From Trematomus loennbergii (Eukaryota > Chordata > Actinopteri > Perciformes > Nototheniidae), in contig JAAOOA010000012.1 of assembly GCA_012861695.1 (NCBI GenBank), positions 848,501-912,500 on the forward strand: a stretch of 64,000 nt of DNA, written 5' to 3'. The notes beneath the pieces were generated by a model, which searched no databases, had not been told where the DNA came from, and worked only from the letters and a program-made list of their open reading frames with translations. Each line of letters begins with the position of its first letter. The stretch's first letter is position 1. A program made the translations under genes and the position numbers. This document shows, piece after piece, positions 24,359 to 35,555 of this stretch.

Positions 24359-26159
24359 ACTGACTCTTCAGGTTTACAAATATTATATTTTGACCTAAAC
24401 CAAAATATAATATTATTTTCAAAAGCTTTTTTTGTCTGATGCTTCGATTAATTTTAAACAGACAGTTCAACAAAAGGATACCCAAAAAATGTAATTTTAT
24501 CATTTAAATATTGAATTGTTCTCTCTTAGTAAGATCCCATTTTCAATAAAATTGCGGTCTTACCTTGACTTGAAGATGAAGTCCATTTGCCTATCCTTCT
24601 GGACAAACATTTCTATAACTTTTTTGTAAAAGTCCTCCTTATCTTCTTGTAGTTTCAAAAGTCTATCGATTAGATTTATGATAAAAAAATTATAAAAGTA
24701 GGGTAGACATGTGGATGTTATCCGGCTGAACAAAACGTGCATTTATCTAACAGGTACGTTTCCCACAGATCTTATTTCGAGCTATTTTCTAAAATCCTAT
24801 GGAGAAACCTCATTGCTTTTTTGTCGAGGGAAGCCATGCGCCATGCCATGTCGCACGCAACAGTTTTCATAGCTTTCAAGTTAAGATCTTTCACTATGCT
24901 CGTCTTGGTCGTGTCTTTTGGCGAACTAGACGATCCACACCTGGAGCTTTTATACCATGGAGCAATGCAGGCCTCATTATTTAATTTGTGCACCAGCTGG
25001 TGTGCCTGGCATCTTTCAAGTCATTGGATAATGCAGATATTGTAAAAGGTATGTTTAATGACCTTGAACGTCACTAAAACATAGCTATTAAGAAGCTATT
25101 TCATAAATGGCTAGATCTTGATAAATAACAATTATTTGTTTTGTTTTGTGTTAAAATATTCAGTAGTTAAATTATTTAAAATGTACAGTCCTGAATGTGG
25201 GTTTGTGGTGAATGTGGGGATCTACAGGACACACATGTTCAGAGTAAAGGCTTTCACATTATTACGTCTCCTCCTCGTGTCTCTCGCTCGCATCTTACGG
25301 AGGCGGAGCTAAGACGCAAGGAAGGGACGCGAGTGAGGGAAAGGAGGAGTCGAGGAGGGGTATTGAGATGAGGCTTCAGAGTCCTTTACCTCACTGAGCT
25401 GTAGTTAACAGCCTCTCAGTCTGACTGGAGAGGACTCTCCCTCCACATCATTGTAGAATATCTTCTTCTTATATCCGTTAGAGCTGCTAGCACCAGAGTC
25501 TAATATCAACAGCGCTGGTACCGGTGCACCCTCCCTTTCTCCCTTGCTCGCTCCCACGCTCTCACTTTGGCTGTGAGCTGCGGGTGCCAGATAAGCCAAC
25601 ATCCCCCATTTTCATCACTTACAGCGCCCATCGTACAGGGCAAATGAAAAGTGTAAACGGAGTGAAAAGGGTGTTACGTTTACATCAAGGCCGAAAATTA
25701 GGATGAGCACCAACAGTCAACACATTTTATTTCCCTCCCAGAGCTGTCAGCGCAGCGCCTCTCCAGAACTGGCGCCCTAGGCGAACATCTATAAAGCCAA
25801 TGCGACGGCCCTGGTCCCAGGTTACGCTGTAGGAAGTGTAGGTACAACGCAACATTTCCCGCCCGCCGTAGTCATACAGTAGGCTACGGAGAGCGGCGAG
25901 AAACATTTCCTCAGGCATCGAAAAGCGGAACCGAAATTCACATTTCTAAATGATGCCGTTGGAATCGAAATGTTGGAACCCGTTCCGAACCGGTTCTCGG
26001 TACCCGACCCTAGTTAACACCTGTTAAATTGATGCCATGTTTCTTTGAGGTATTTTCTGTTGACCTCTTTTATAGGCCTAGTTATTAGAAATTATGGATT
26101 GATGATGTTTTTCTTTGGACTTTTTTGCAAATAAAAACCCAGTGGCAGCCATGATAAGA

Positions 26160-26680
26160 GCCGTTCGAATTCTCTAGATGATAGGAAAGGAGGTTTCAAA
26201 CTTCCTTTATAACCTCCTTTAGCTTAGGAACCACTGGACCTTCCTTTACGAAAGAAAAGGGGGAAATGCTGCCCCACAATGCCTTGCAGCCGCAGCATTT
26301 GCCGTCACACAACAGTCGGCCGTTCACGGAAACAACCGATTATGACCGAGAAATGATATCATGAAAGTTGCGCTGCTTATTAAGCATTTTAAACGTATGT
26401 GGTAACTTGCCAAAAGTACTTTTGTTTTGAACGTTCATCAGTATATAATCAAAAAGAGAAATATGAAAGTTAGTTTTTACTGAAATGATCAAATAAAGTC
26501 AACATTTCAGTCTTTACTGAGCTGTGTGGGGTTTGATAAACTTTTAAAAGATGTTTGAATGGTGATATACACAGTGATAGATGTTAAGGACTAACGTTTA
26601 TAATAAATACATTTGTATTTATTTTAAGATCTTTTCATACAATAATACGTATTGGGATCATTTAGTGGGAATGCTGATAC
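26160..26680 (+). repeat. Repeat sharing 225 bp with 58206-58430
   Basis: From about 26440 to 26663 the sequence is over 90% identical by eye to 58206-58430, including TTAAGGACTAACGTTTATAA and ATACGTATTGGGATCATTT. The left part (GAATTCTCTAGATGATAGGAA) resembles the terminal region of the 58-kb element. It is probably a copy of the same MITE with a different end. The stretch 26021-26159 holds nothing I recognise. Confidence 0.65.
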
Positions 26681-26689
26681 AGCATTCCA

Positions 26690-26880
26690 ACTATCTGTTA
26701 TGCTACGCACAAAATTCTTTATTATTCCGCCGGGTTATTTTGCACCTCTTCTTCTCCCACATTCCACATCGCAGAAACTACGTTCAAACATCAAAACGTT
26801 CAGCTCGGTCGGGAATCGATGGCTATTACGTGTTGAAAGGTGCTTTATAAATAAACGTGCCTTGCCTTGCCTTCAACAGG
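26690..26880 (+). repeat. LINE 3' tail
   Basis: The reading HRRNYVQTSKRSARSG and the end AAGGTGCTTTATAAATAAAC followed by TTGCC repeats look like the C terminus and tail of a fish LINE. Family uncertain. Confidence 0.45.
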
Positions 26881-26959
26881 GGAGAAGCCGTTTGAAAAAG
26901 TATACCATCCTGGCACCCCGCTCACCTTACGCCACTCCAAAAACACATCCAACAGCCGT

Positions 26960-27032
26960 TCAGACCGGAGAGCCGCCACGCCGGGCTGCTGTGCGGAGGA
27001 GTTTATCTACCTTGGAGACATCGCGGTGGGAC
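26960..27032 (+). repeat. LINE 5'-repeat fragment, cut by the LTR insertion
   Basis: Closely matches one unit of the 10735-10935 repeat and stops exactly at 27032, where TGTTACG begins. Confidence 0.7.
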
Positions 27033-27052
27033 TGTTACGTGCTCCCCTCTTT

Positions 27053-28140
27053 TACCCCTTTCACACCAACGCAACTCCGGTTCAAGCTCCGTGCTAGAGC
27101 TTTTCAGGTTCAGAACCGGTACTTCGGTTTAGCTTCGGCTCTTTTCACACCGCTCAGAGCCCGACTGGTGCTGCCGCTGCTGCGTCATGACGTCACAGTT
27201 TACGTCGCTGATTTTCTCCCCAACGGAGCTCACCTCACAACAACAACGGGCCGGGACTGCGTTGCTTTTAATCATACGAAGCCAGATTAAATTAAATAAC
27301 GACTTCTCCAACCTTATACTTTTCTCCAGAGTGCCGTGGTTCATTGTTTATTAATGTGTTTCAGCGGCATTTACCGACCGCTGCAGTGCTGCTGCTCTTC
27401 CACAAGTGTATTCTCCCGTTAGCTCCGGGTTAGCTCACACGGCTCTAAAGTATTCACTGTCTGACTGTCACACAAGCAGCTGATACATATCCCCAGTTCC
27501 CTTTAAGTGAATGTGTGTCAGTCTGAATTGACGCTGTTTGGCATCACAACGCTGTTATGAAAGTTTCTCTGGTATAACATGGGTGATGTTAGCATAGCAA
27601 CCGAAGCTAAACTGACTGAAGCCGTTTTCTCCAGGCACTTTTTACCAACGTATTTTTCATTATGATTCTACTTGTGATAGTCGGACATGACAACCTGTGC
27701 AGCCCGATAGCTGCTATAATAACAAACAAAACGTCTGCCTGCTCTCCACAATGATCAATAACAGCGAACGGATGGTCAAAGTAAGGTACAAATAAACAGA
27801 ATCACACGAAGCCTGGTTAGTGTTGCCTGACTTTATAAAGTGTGTTTTTTTTTAACAAGTGTGTGGTTGCGTTCTAGTCACTTTGCTCAGCACTACTGCT
27901 TGTTACAACTTTTATTTGCCGTACTCGCCTTAACTGTTAGCTCAGGTTAATCTCGCCCCCCTCCGACGTAAGCGTGACGTATGCGGTTCTTGCTTCTAGA
28001 CGGACAACTTTTTGGTGCTCGAAACGAACCAGATTCCGGAGCTTAGAGGCTGCTCCGCTGCGGTGTGAACAGGAAAACCCGGTGCTTTTCAAGCACCAGC
28101 ACCGAACCGGCCCCGAAACACCGTTGGTGTGAATGGGGTA
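27053..28140. mobile_element. MITE in the Gypsy LTR, 1.1 kb
   Basis: TACCCCTTTCACACCAACG at 27053 is inverted at the right end (TTGGTGTGAATGGGGTA, 28140). If the outer TA is the duplicated target, the transposon proper is CCCC...GGGG. The body is non-coding and contains further GGTTC/GAACC-type inverted blocks. Confidence 0.75.
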
Positions 28141-28155
28141 TGAGTTGTCTTCTCT

Positions 28156-30485
28156 GGCCGTGTCTCAATTCAGGGGCTGCACCCTTCGGAGTACGCAGCC
28201 TATGCGGTCCACGGAGGACCCAGCCCACGTAGACCGGGTAGGCTGGACCGAGCGGCCTACGAAATGAGACTGTCTAGCCTACGGAGGGCTTCGTATTTAC
28301 ATCACGTGATACGCGCTGTTCGGTTGCGTTGCTCCAGCAGCCTGCTAGCAAATTAGCTTACAAGCTAACTCAGCTGAAAAGGATCCAGAAACTTTACTTT
28401 TACTTTTACATTTTTTGGAGATCACCGTCGGCGATGAATTAAAGAGGACCATGGCCAAGTAAATAAGATGAAGCTGTTCCTTTAGCCCCCAGTAATGTTA
28501 CATTAGTAAGTTAACAAGTAAATTATATATAGCTGATGTAATTTAATCATATTATTTCATATTTAAAATAAGTCTTAATTGTTCTGTACTAATAAAACAA
28601 TATGTTTTTTAAATGAACAAAAGCATGTTGTATAGATTGATTCTTAACAATATTAGTGTTCTAATCTTAATAGCTGTGATCATAACAGTTTATATTCTCC
28701 TTCTTCCCCTAAAGCTGCCCAGATGATGTCCCACTGACCCCAGGTCAGCACCTCCAGGTCCAGCAGCACCGTGACCCCCCGCTCTGCTGAAATACACAAT
28801 TAAACATTTTCTATGACCTATTTTTAATTAAACTGAAGACAGTTGAATGACCTAGAGATATCCTATTATTCCACTGCTTATGTACACATGTTGGAAATAA
28901 TGGTTAAAACCTCAGTAAATGAAATAAACAATGTGTTTAACAATTACAATGTAATATAGTATTTTCATCTTATCACAAAGTAGAGGTAAGAATATATCCA
29001 CCCTCTCTCTGCAGCTTCATGTCTTCTATTATTATAACTTTCATCATTGAGACAGGAAATCAATCATGTTATTTAACATCATCAGCAGTAAAACAAATAT
29101 CAGCAAAAGTGTGTTTATGGAGTTGTTTATTTGTATTATATGTGCAGCGAGTATATAGAAGCAGCTGTTTGGGGAATCAGACAGACTCAAGCTATAATCG
29201 TTACATATCTATTAAAAGAAAGGACACATACAAAATCTAATTCTGAAACTAAGACACAAGTCTGTAGGACGGCAGTGAGCAGAGGTCTGGGTGGAGGAGG
29301 GTCCTGATCGCCGGTTTGCTTTCTCCAGCACCTCGGGGGTCCAGGTGGATGGCAGCTCTGTCCTGATGATCCGCTGTGCACTTTTCAGATTAGGGGTCCT
29401 TCTCCAGCAGATCCATTTCTCCAGAATTGTCCTAATTACAGAGAAAAACAAGAGAAAAAGAAAAAGTGAATTAATCATATTGAACACAGGGTTGCAGAAG
29501 TATTATTGCAAAATGTAACTCTAAGCATTTCAGACAAACAATCCCTAAAGGATCATTCAAAATGATGTACTGTTCTGGTTTTTAAAAAACTAAAGAGATG
29601 AAGACAGTCACACGTGCACGGCACAAACTAACAACAAGCAAAAGGCTGCTGTCTATTTGTGATTGTCTTATTATTATGGGATTATGATACATTAAATAAA
29701 CTTTAACCTAAATAAAAGATGATCAAATCTGGTGGAAATATTTAAAATAGGCTTTTCTTTTTAGCCCTACCTCAAAGCAGCATGAGCTGAACACAAAGGT
29801 TGTTATGTTGTCCCAAAGTTTAATAAACAGTAAAACATTGCAACATGTCAGAGAAATAATAAAGCTAACAGCAGCTACACGTCAGGGTAGCATTTTATAA
29901 ATCCCACCGTACTGTAGGCTATACCGGTCTAAATGTTTTCACTTTGGTCTATTTATGTAATATACATTATAACTTATCTATAACAGAGCCTCTGTATGAC
30001 TTTAGTAAACTTCTGAATTGAATTAAAAATAAGTGTAAACAACAGTGCAGTACGTCCAGCTAGCTAGTTAGCGTCACATATTTATCCGTATTATTTAACG
30101 AAAATGTACGTTTTAATGCCCCTTGGGTTTGACGTGTGTGACGTTAGTTAATTTAAAGTAAGTTAAAACCCAATACTCACATTTATTAGTGATTCCTCCG
30201 CTTGCTGCTGCTTTTAAATCCACTCTGCTGGGGAGACCGGAAGCCATTTCATTTGAAAACAACTCACTCTTCCCTGCGCGCCTTGCACCCTGGGATATGG
30301 TAGACCGCGGAGTGTACATCAGATGTATCCTTCAAATTGGGGAAAAGTAGGCTGCATTCGTGGGCCGCATTCGGAGGAGTCTCGTCTTTTTTTAAAATTG
30401 GGACAGCCTTCTTTCGGCGGAAGTGACGTATGCGGTCTACGAATGCACCCTTCGAAGGATGAAACCCCTGAATTGAGACACGGCC
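28156..30485. mobile_element. DNA transposon in the Gypsy LTR, 2.3 kb
   Basis: GGCCGTGTCTCAATTCAGGG at 28156 is exactly inverted at 30466-30485. TCT flanks both sides (28153-28155 and 30486-30488), a 3-bp duplication in keeping with a Harbinger-like element. Minus-strand frames near 29212-29487 contain short exon-like runs, but I recognise no transposase and treat the body as non-coding. Confidence 0.8.
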
Positions 30486-31008
30486 TCTGTCTCTCTGCTG
30501 CGCAGGTACACCTGGTCCACCCCTGGCTCCGCCTCCCCCAGGTGTTCCTAATTCCATTCAGCTGGGTACTTAAAACGAGAAGCTGGAGGAGATGAGGTTT
30601 CTCCCCCGATCCTGACGCCGAGAGACACACTCTCCTTGGAGAAGACCTTCTTGTGCATTTTTGAGCTGTTGCGTGTTTTGATAGATGTGCTGATGTTTTT
30701 CCTGGAGGACCTGGTAGTCCAGTTTTTTCGCGGCTTCATTTTGTTTCCAGTAGGGCTGTTAGATTGATTTCTGGTAGGGGGTGGCAGCTCTGGGTCCTAC
30801 GGCCCGTGGTGTGGCTGGCTCGGGTTCCCTCCTTTGTTTTGTTTATTTTGGCCAGACCTTTCTTTTTGTGTGCCGTTTTCGCTCATGTGAGCGAACGGCT
30901 GTTTAAGAATAAACGCACAGTATCTAATTACCTGTTTTTGCGTGTATTATTTTATGTTGCGGGTCTCCCCACGAGCCACTACCGCGGAGTAGAGGGTGGG
31001 CCGTAACA
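30486..31008 (+). repeat. Main part of the Gypsy 5' LTR
   Basis: Contains an AATAAA signal (GAATAAACGCAC, near 30909) and ends GCCGTAACA. Short outer LTR pieces lie at 27033-27052 and 28141-28155. Confidence 0.72.
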
Positions 31009-31010
31009 TA

Positions 31011-31023
31011 TGGGGGCTCGTCC
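31011..31023 (+). promoter_or_regulatory. Primer-binding site, tRNA-Pro type
   Basis: TGGGGGCTCGTCC lies two bases after the LTR end, identical to the site of the gag-only element. Confidence 0.8.
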
Positions 31024-31205
31024 AAAGGCTGTCTCAGGCAGGTGCCGGTGTGGTGAGTAGTGTTTCTTTTGTAGAATGGCCCTTGACAGTATATGTTTTT
31101 GTTTGTTTGTGTGCAGTGTAGAATTGCCTAAGTAGCCTACCTGGTTACTGGTTTCAGGGTTGTTGGTTTTTTTGTTTTTTTTAAGGTGAGTTTCAACGTG
31201 TAGCT

Positions 31206-32336
31206 ATGGATTTTGACTTAGAGGAGTTTGTTAGTGATCCGACTCGGGGGAAGTTGGATGCATGTAATAAACAGCAACTTGAGCTAATCGCAGGCAGGTT
31301 TGACGTTGCATTTAGTAAGCAAAGCAAGAAACAAGTCATTAAGGAACAGCTGTTGGCTGCGCTGGTAGATCAGGAAGTGTTGTCGGAGGAGGAAGTGGGC
31401 GTTGATTGTTTTCCCAAAGATGAGGAAACAGAGGTCTCTCCGACAATGAGCGAGCTTCAACTTCAGCTAGAGTTGCGCAAGCTGATGATTAGAGAGAAGG
31501 AGATTGACAATAACCTGAAAGAGAAGGAGATCGACTATAACCTCGAAATGAGGAAGTTTGAGGAGGAGACTAATCGCATGTTACGTTTGAAGGAGCAGGA
31601 GCTGACGACATTGTCCCACCAGACTCAGCAGTTGGGCTCGCACAATCTCATGAATTGATGTGGGTAGATATACTCGGTTTATCCCAGTGTTTCATGAGAG
31701 ACACATTGATAATTATTTTGTCCTTTTTGAACGGGTAGCAACAACATTGAAATGGCGTAAGAACATGTGGATCGCTATGCTGCAGTGCGTTCTCACGGGT
31801 AAAGCACAGGAGGTGTATGCTGCATTATCTGACGAGGTTAGCCTGGATTATGAGCAGGTAAAAGCTGCGATTCTGCACGCCTATGAGCTGGTGCCAGAGG
31901 CATATCATCAGAGGTTTCGTAGTTTAAAAAAAATTGATTGTCAGGCTTATGTGGAGTTCGCCCGTGAGAAAGAGGTTCTGTTTGAACGATGGTGCTCGTC
32001 GACGGGGGTAAAGTCTCTAGAGGACCTAAAAACGTTGTTACTCATGGAAGAATTTAAAACGGTTTACCTGACAGGGTGGCCACATATCTTAATGAGCAAA
32101 AATCCGTAAGGCTGTCTGATGCTGCGGTTTTTGGCTTCAGTGAGAGGTGGAGGGCACAGGGAACAACAAGATCAGGGAAACCCCAGTCTCCACTAACGTG
32201 CCATGGCAGTCCAGCAGGCCAGGAAATGTTGAGGAAAAACCGGGGGAGGTGAATTGGGGTCCTAAGGATAGCTCAGTGTGTTTCTTCTGTGAGAAAAAGG
32301 GTCATATTGTGGCTAATTGTTATGCTTTGCGGGATC
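31206..32336 (+). pseudogene. Gypsy-type gag with zinc knuckle (frameshifted)
   Basis: Structural protein of the element. The first frame (31206-31658, 150 residues) starts MDFDLEEFVSDPTRGKLD and contains a long charged coiled coil (ELRKLMIREKEIDNNLKEKE). A frameshift at about 31657 leads to the capsid core (31660-32109) with VFHERHIDNYFVLFERVA, YELVPEAYHQRFRSLKK and FAREKEVLFERWC. After another break the zinc knuckle CFFCEKKGHIVANC is read near 32281-32320. The order and motifs match the minus-strand gag at 7940-8951. A LINE-tail-like insert follows at 32338. Confidence 0.8.
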
Positions 32337-32337
32337 A

Positions 32338-32455
32338 AATCAAATCAAGTTTTATTTATAAAGCACATTTAAAAGCGATTTTTGGTCGAGCCAAAGTGCT
32401 GTACATGTAATAAAAACCATTACTACAATCACAATAAAAGACAATAAATTACAAC
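32338..32455 (-). repeat. LINE-tail-like insert in the Gypsy element
   Basis: TCAAGTTTTATTTATAAAGC followed by ACATTTAAAAG and CCAAAGTGCTGTACATG is a typical fish LINE or SINE 3' tail in reverse orientation. It separates the zinc knuckle from the protease region. Confidence 0.55.
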
Positions 32456-32463
32456 AGATATAT

Positions 32464-32860
32464 TTGTGTGAAGAAGTCTGTAAAGTCGGTCGCCTTGGTG
32501 AGTACTTCAAAGCCAGGATCTCTCAAATCAGAACTGGAAGTTTTTGCTCCGTTTCTCATGGAGGGAATGGTGTCTTTACCGGTGAAGAACAACAGGGTTC
32601 CAGTGACCATTTTGAGGGATATAGCAGTGTCACAATCCTTTATGGTGAGGGGTGTGCCCCTCTCTGGGGAGTCTGCTGTGGGTTCGGGTGTTTTGTGAGG
32701 GGGTTTGGTATGCAGTGTGTGGGTTCGCCATTGCATAATATTCACCTTGAGTCAGATCTAGTCACAGGTCCGGTAACTGTCGGGGTTCGGCCATGTCTTC
32801 CCATTGAAGGGGTAGATTTGGTCTTGGAGAATGATTTAGCCGGTAGTGCTCGTTAAGTCG
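32464..32860 (+). pseudogene. Gypsy-type protease region (decayed)
   Basis: Retroelement aspartic proteases process gag-pol. Frame 32468-32698 has PFLMEGMVSLPVKNNRVPVT and ILRDIAVSQSFM, where the D-T/S-G-A active site has changed to D-I-A-V. The other frame continues with PLHNIHLESDLVTGPV, VGVRPCLPIEGVDLVL and NDLAGS, a stretch found after the protease in related fish elements. The altered active site and the frame change indicate a dead copy. Confidence 0.65.
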
Positions 32861-33334
32861 GGGGTGAATGCGGTTGCAGTCACCCGCGACAGTTTTACGG
32901 CCACGGAATTGGACAGACCGATCAGGGACCGTCCATTGTGGCGTGAGGGTGGGAAATCAGGTACGATAAGCCCCGGGGCTGTTCATAAACCTGTCGCTGC
33001 CTGTGTGGTGGCGCTGTCCAGTGCTGAAAGTGACACCCCTGTCACCTCGGAGGCCCCGATCGCTGCGGAGACTCTGGTGAATATTGAGTCTCATTTAGCA
33101 CACTTACCTGATGCGCAGCGTGCAGATGTATTGGAACTGATCGTGAGGTGGAGCACCCTGTGTCATACCGCTCCAAGAAATTCAATCCCCACCAGCGGGT
33201 GTGTTCCACCGTTGGCTCCACCATCGAAAAGGAAGCACTGGCTATGGTTCTGGCTTTAAACCACTTTGAGGTGTTTTTTTGTTGTGTTTTGACTGGTGTT
33301 TGCCTGTTCGGTGTGTGGACTGAGTGGTCGTTAA
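32861..33334 (+). pseudogene. Gypsy pol linker joined to RNase H (RT deleted)
   Basis: After a linker rich in small residues (HLAHLPDAQRADVLELI), the reading passes near 33140 directly into YRSKKFNPHQRVCST and IEKEALAMVLALNHFEV, the connection and RNase H start seen after the reverse transcriptase in Gypsy elements. The catalytic YxDD region is absent, so an internal deletion removed most of the reverse transcriptase. The sequence ends at the TTAA target of the next element. Confidence 0.65.
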
Positions 33335-34465
33335 CCTGTTAAGCCCGAGAGACCCCGGTACCGGGCACTGCCGCAACATCTTGCAGGAAACAGTGTCTGA
33401 GGGCACGTTCATTTAATATACTATGAATGTTTTATATCCATGTAACAGGAAGAAACTCATCTAACTGATCATTTTTATTTATTTTTTCAAAATAAACCCA
33501 CAATGCTAACACTGAGCCTCTGAATTAGCAACGAGCGAAAAATGCTAACACCTTACTGCACCGAAAATCACTCACAAAACCTTATTATTTATCTCTTCTC
33601 TACATCCATGACATCGTTTCACATCGTGAGGTGACACAGAATCGTTGGACACCCACAATATCACTGAATTATACGAAATGGCGACGTTATAAGCAAAAAC
33701 GGACATCAAAACAGGTGACGCTAGGTAGGTAAAAATGCTAACATTTTTACCTTGGCTCTGTAGTCTCTCCAAAGTGGTCTTCAATGGCATTAAAACGATA
33801 AAAACGCTGCTGAAGTTAATCCAATGTGTCTGTGTCCCTTTGAAATGATTTCTGATAATCCATAAGCATTAAAACTGCTTTTCCGTTTCCAGATGTCAAA
33901 GCTAGAGATAGGTTCACTCTGATGGAAAATTACATGCACGAAGCCCCCACCTTTTCTCTTCACAATGAGTGTGTGTGGGGGACTCCCCCTTCGATTCTAT
34001 TGGCTCTAACGGTCAGAAAGAGGTGTCAACCATCAACATCGAGCAAGGGAAGCCAGAGATATGGAAAATCCACCCAAATGACCCCAGAAGTGGTTTATTT
34101 TTGCTAAATCTCTCTAAAAAGGTCAAATGTCACTTGTTTTGCATCAATCTTGATACAGGGTACTTATATGTTGTACTTTGGATTCCTAAAGCTTTTAGTC
34201 TACCTTACCATCATCCAAGGGTAGCTTTCACTATAAGTAAAAAAAGAATATTTACAGTTTTTTTACTATGTAAAATCTGAATTTTCTTTAAAATAAAAAG
34301 CATATATATTGATTCTGACTTTTCTACATCCAACTCACAGGTTTATCATTACTTTCAGAAAAAAGATTATTAATTTAACCCTTTTAGAAGGGAAGATATG
34401 GTCATTTGTTCTGGAATGTCATTTTCGAGCCTGAGACCTGAAAAACAGGCTCAGGGCTTAACAGG
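33335..34465 (+). mobile_element. piggyBac-type MITE, copy 1
   Basis: TTAA flanks both sides (33331-33334 and 34466-34469), and the ends are CCTGTTAAGCCC and GGGCTTAACAGG. TTAA targeting with a CCTG-type end is typical of piggyBac. A stem (CCTGAAAAACAGG) lies next to the right end. The body is non-coding and matches copies at 44464, 50223 and 56542. Confidence 0.85.
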
Positions 34466-34519
34466 TTAAAGCGCTCTAGAAATAAATCTGACGATGACCT
34501 TGACCGTGTTAATATTTGC

Positions 34520-34890
34520 CATCACAGGAACGTTTTATAAAAAAATAATAACATCCTGAAAACATTTTCAGAATGTTTCTTCATTTGTTATCATGTAACA
34601 TTGAGGGAACGTTTTATAAAGAACATCTTTAATGTGTTACCCCAACAACGTCCAAAACACATCCTTAAAATGTTGCAGACAAAACGTTCCACCTTTGTTA
34701 ACATATCACATTAAAGGAACGTTTAATAAAAAAACGTTCTGTCATCTCAGGCCTTAATAACATCCTCAAAACATGTTGCCGTTAAAACGTTATGTCTTAG
34801 TTAACCTTAAACCTTATACCTTATAGGAACATAATTTCAAATAATAAACATCCTAAAAAGGTTCTTTGAACATCAGATTAAAACGTTATT
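34520..34890 (+). repeat. Degenerate tandem repeat with AACGTT motifs
   Basis: GGAACGTTTTATAAA-type starts recur at about 34527, 34611 and 34720, each followed by ACATCCT..AAAAC. The units are about 80-110 bp and poorly conserved. Confidence 0.5.
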
Positions 34891-34897
34891 AGAACCT

Positions 34898-35184
34898 GGG
34901 GTTACGTACTGTAACCCAGTTTCTATGAGTATAGGCGCACCGCCCTCTAAGGCTATCGCTATTGGGTAATCCCACTGCACGTGTGCAGCACTGACAGACT
35001 TAATCCACGCCCACCTCTGAGGTGGGCCCCACCAACGGACTCACTTCTGTATAAATAGGAAGTAGGCCCTACAATCTGCTCCCACACAAACAGCTTTTCT
35101 TCAGCTATTCGCAGAGCCAGTGGGGCCCGAACCTTAGAGGGCTGCGCCTATACTCATAGAAACTGGGTTACAGTACGTAACCCC
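34898..35184. repeat. DIRS terminal inverted repeat, 42 bp perfect arms
   Basis: 34898-34939 (GGGGTTACGTACTGTAACCC...) is perfectly inverted at 35143-35184, and pairing continues with a small gap through GCCCTCTAAGG. Between the arms is TGTATAAATAG near 35050, a TATA-like box. The segment GCCCTCTAAGGCTATCGCTA is directly repeated at about 35205, as expected of DIRS termini. Confidence 0.8.
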
Positions 35185-35555
35185 AGTTCTATATCGTATA
35201 AGGCTTCGCCCTCTAAGGCTATCGCTATTGGGTTAAGGGCGAAGCAGGATGTAGTCTACGCCCCACTGGTCCGTCCGTTACCAGAAGCACAAAAACACAC
35301 CTACTCAATTAATAACCCATGTCCATTTCGCCATGCGTAATGGAGCATCACATTCCCAGGGAATAGAGCATTAAAAAATGAATATTCTCCATAAGGGAAT
35401 GAAGATAGGCTACCTGTCGTTATAAAAAGTAGAGACCAAAGTCCCACTTGTTAAAACGATCAAAGAGGGGGAAAAAGGGCAGCTCTCTAAGTGCCGACAG
35501 GCAGGAGAGAGGGCACGCAGTTGAGTCCCCGACATTACTCACTCTGACAGGACAC

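Larger units (their letters stand above)
20661..25375. mobile_element. PIF/Harbinger DNA transposon, 4.7 kb, two genes
   Basis: The ends AGCCTCATCTCAATACCCCT (20661) and the exact inverse ending at 25375 continue inverted through CCTCGACTCC. TCA flanks both sides (20658-20660 and 25376-25378). Inside are a plus-strand Myb/SANT gene with an open spliced frame and a minus-strand DDE transposase with three frameshifts. It is inserted in the hAT element. 23604-25375 has no further supported gene apart from a fragment near 24317 that resembles one hAT end. Confidence 0.9.
27033..33334 (+). mobile_element. Gypsy-type LTR retrotransposon, nested and 3'-truncated
   Basis: The 5' LTR starts TGTTACGTGC at 27033 and ends CCGTAACA at 31008. 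It is split by two DNA transposons (27053-28140 and 28156-30485), leaving LTR pieces 27033-27052, 28141-28155 and 30486-31008. A tRNA-Pro primer site follows at 31011. Remnants of gag, zinc knuckle, protease and RNase H follow in order. The reverse transcriptase is mostly deleted, and integrase and the 3' LTR are missing beyond the piggyBac MITE at 33335. It belongs to the same gag family as 7351-9806. Confidence 0.78.
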
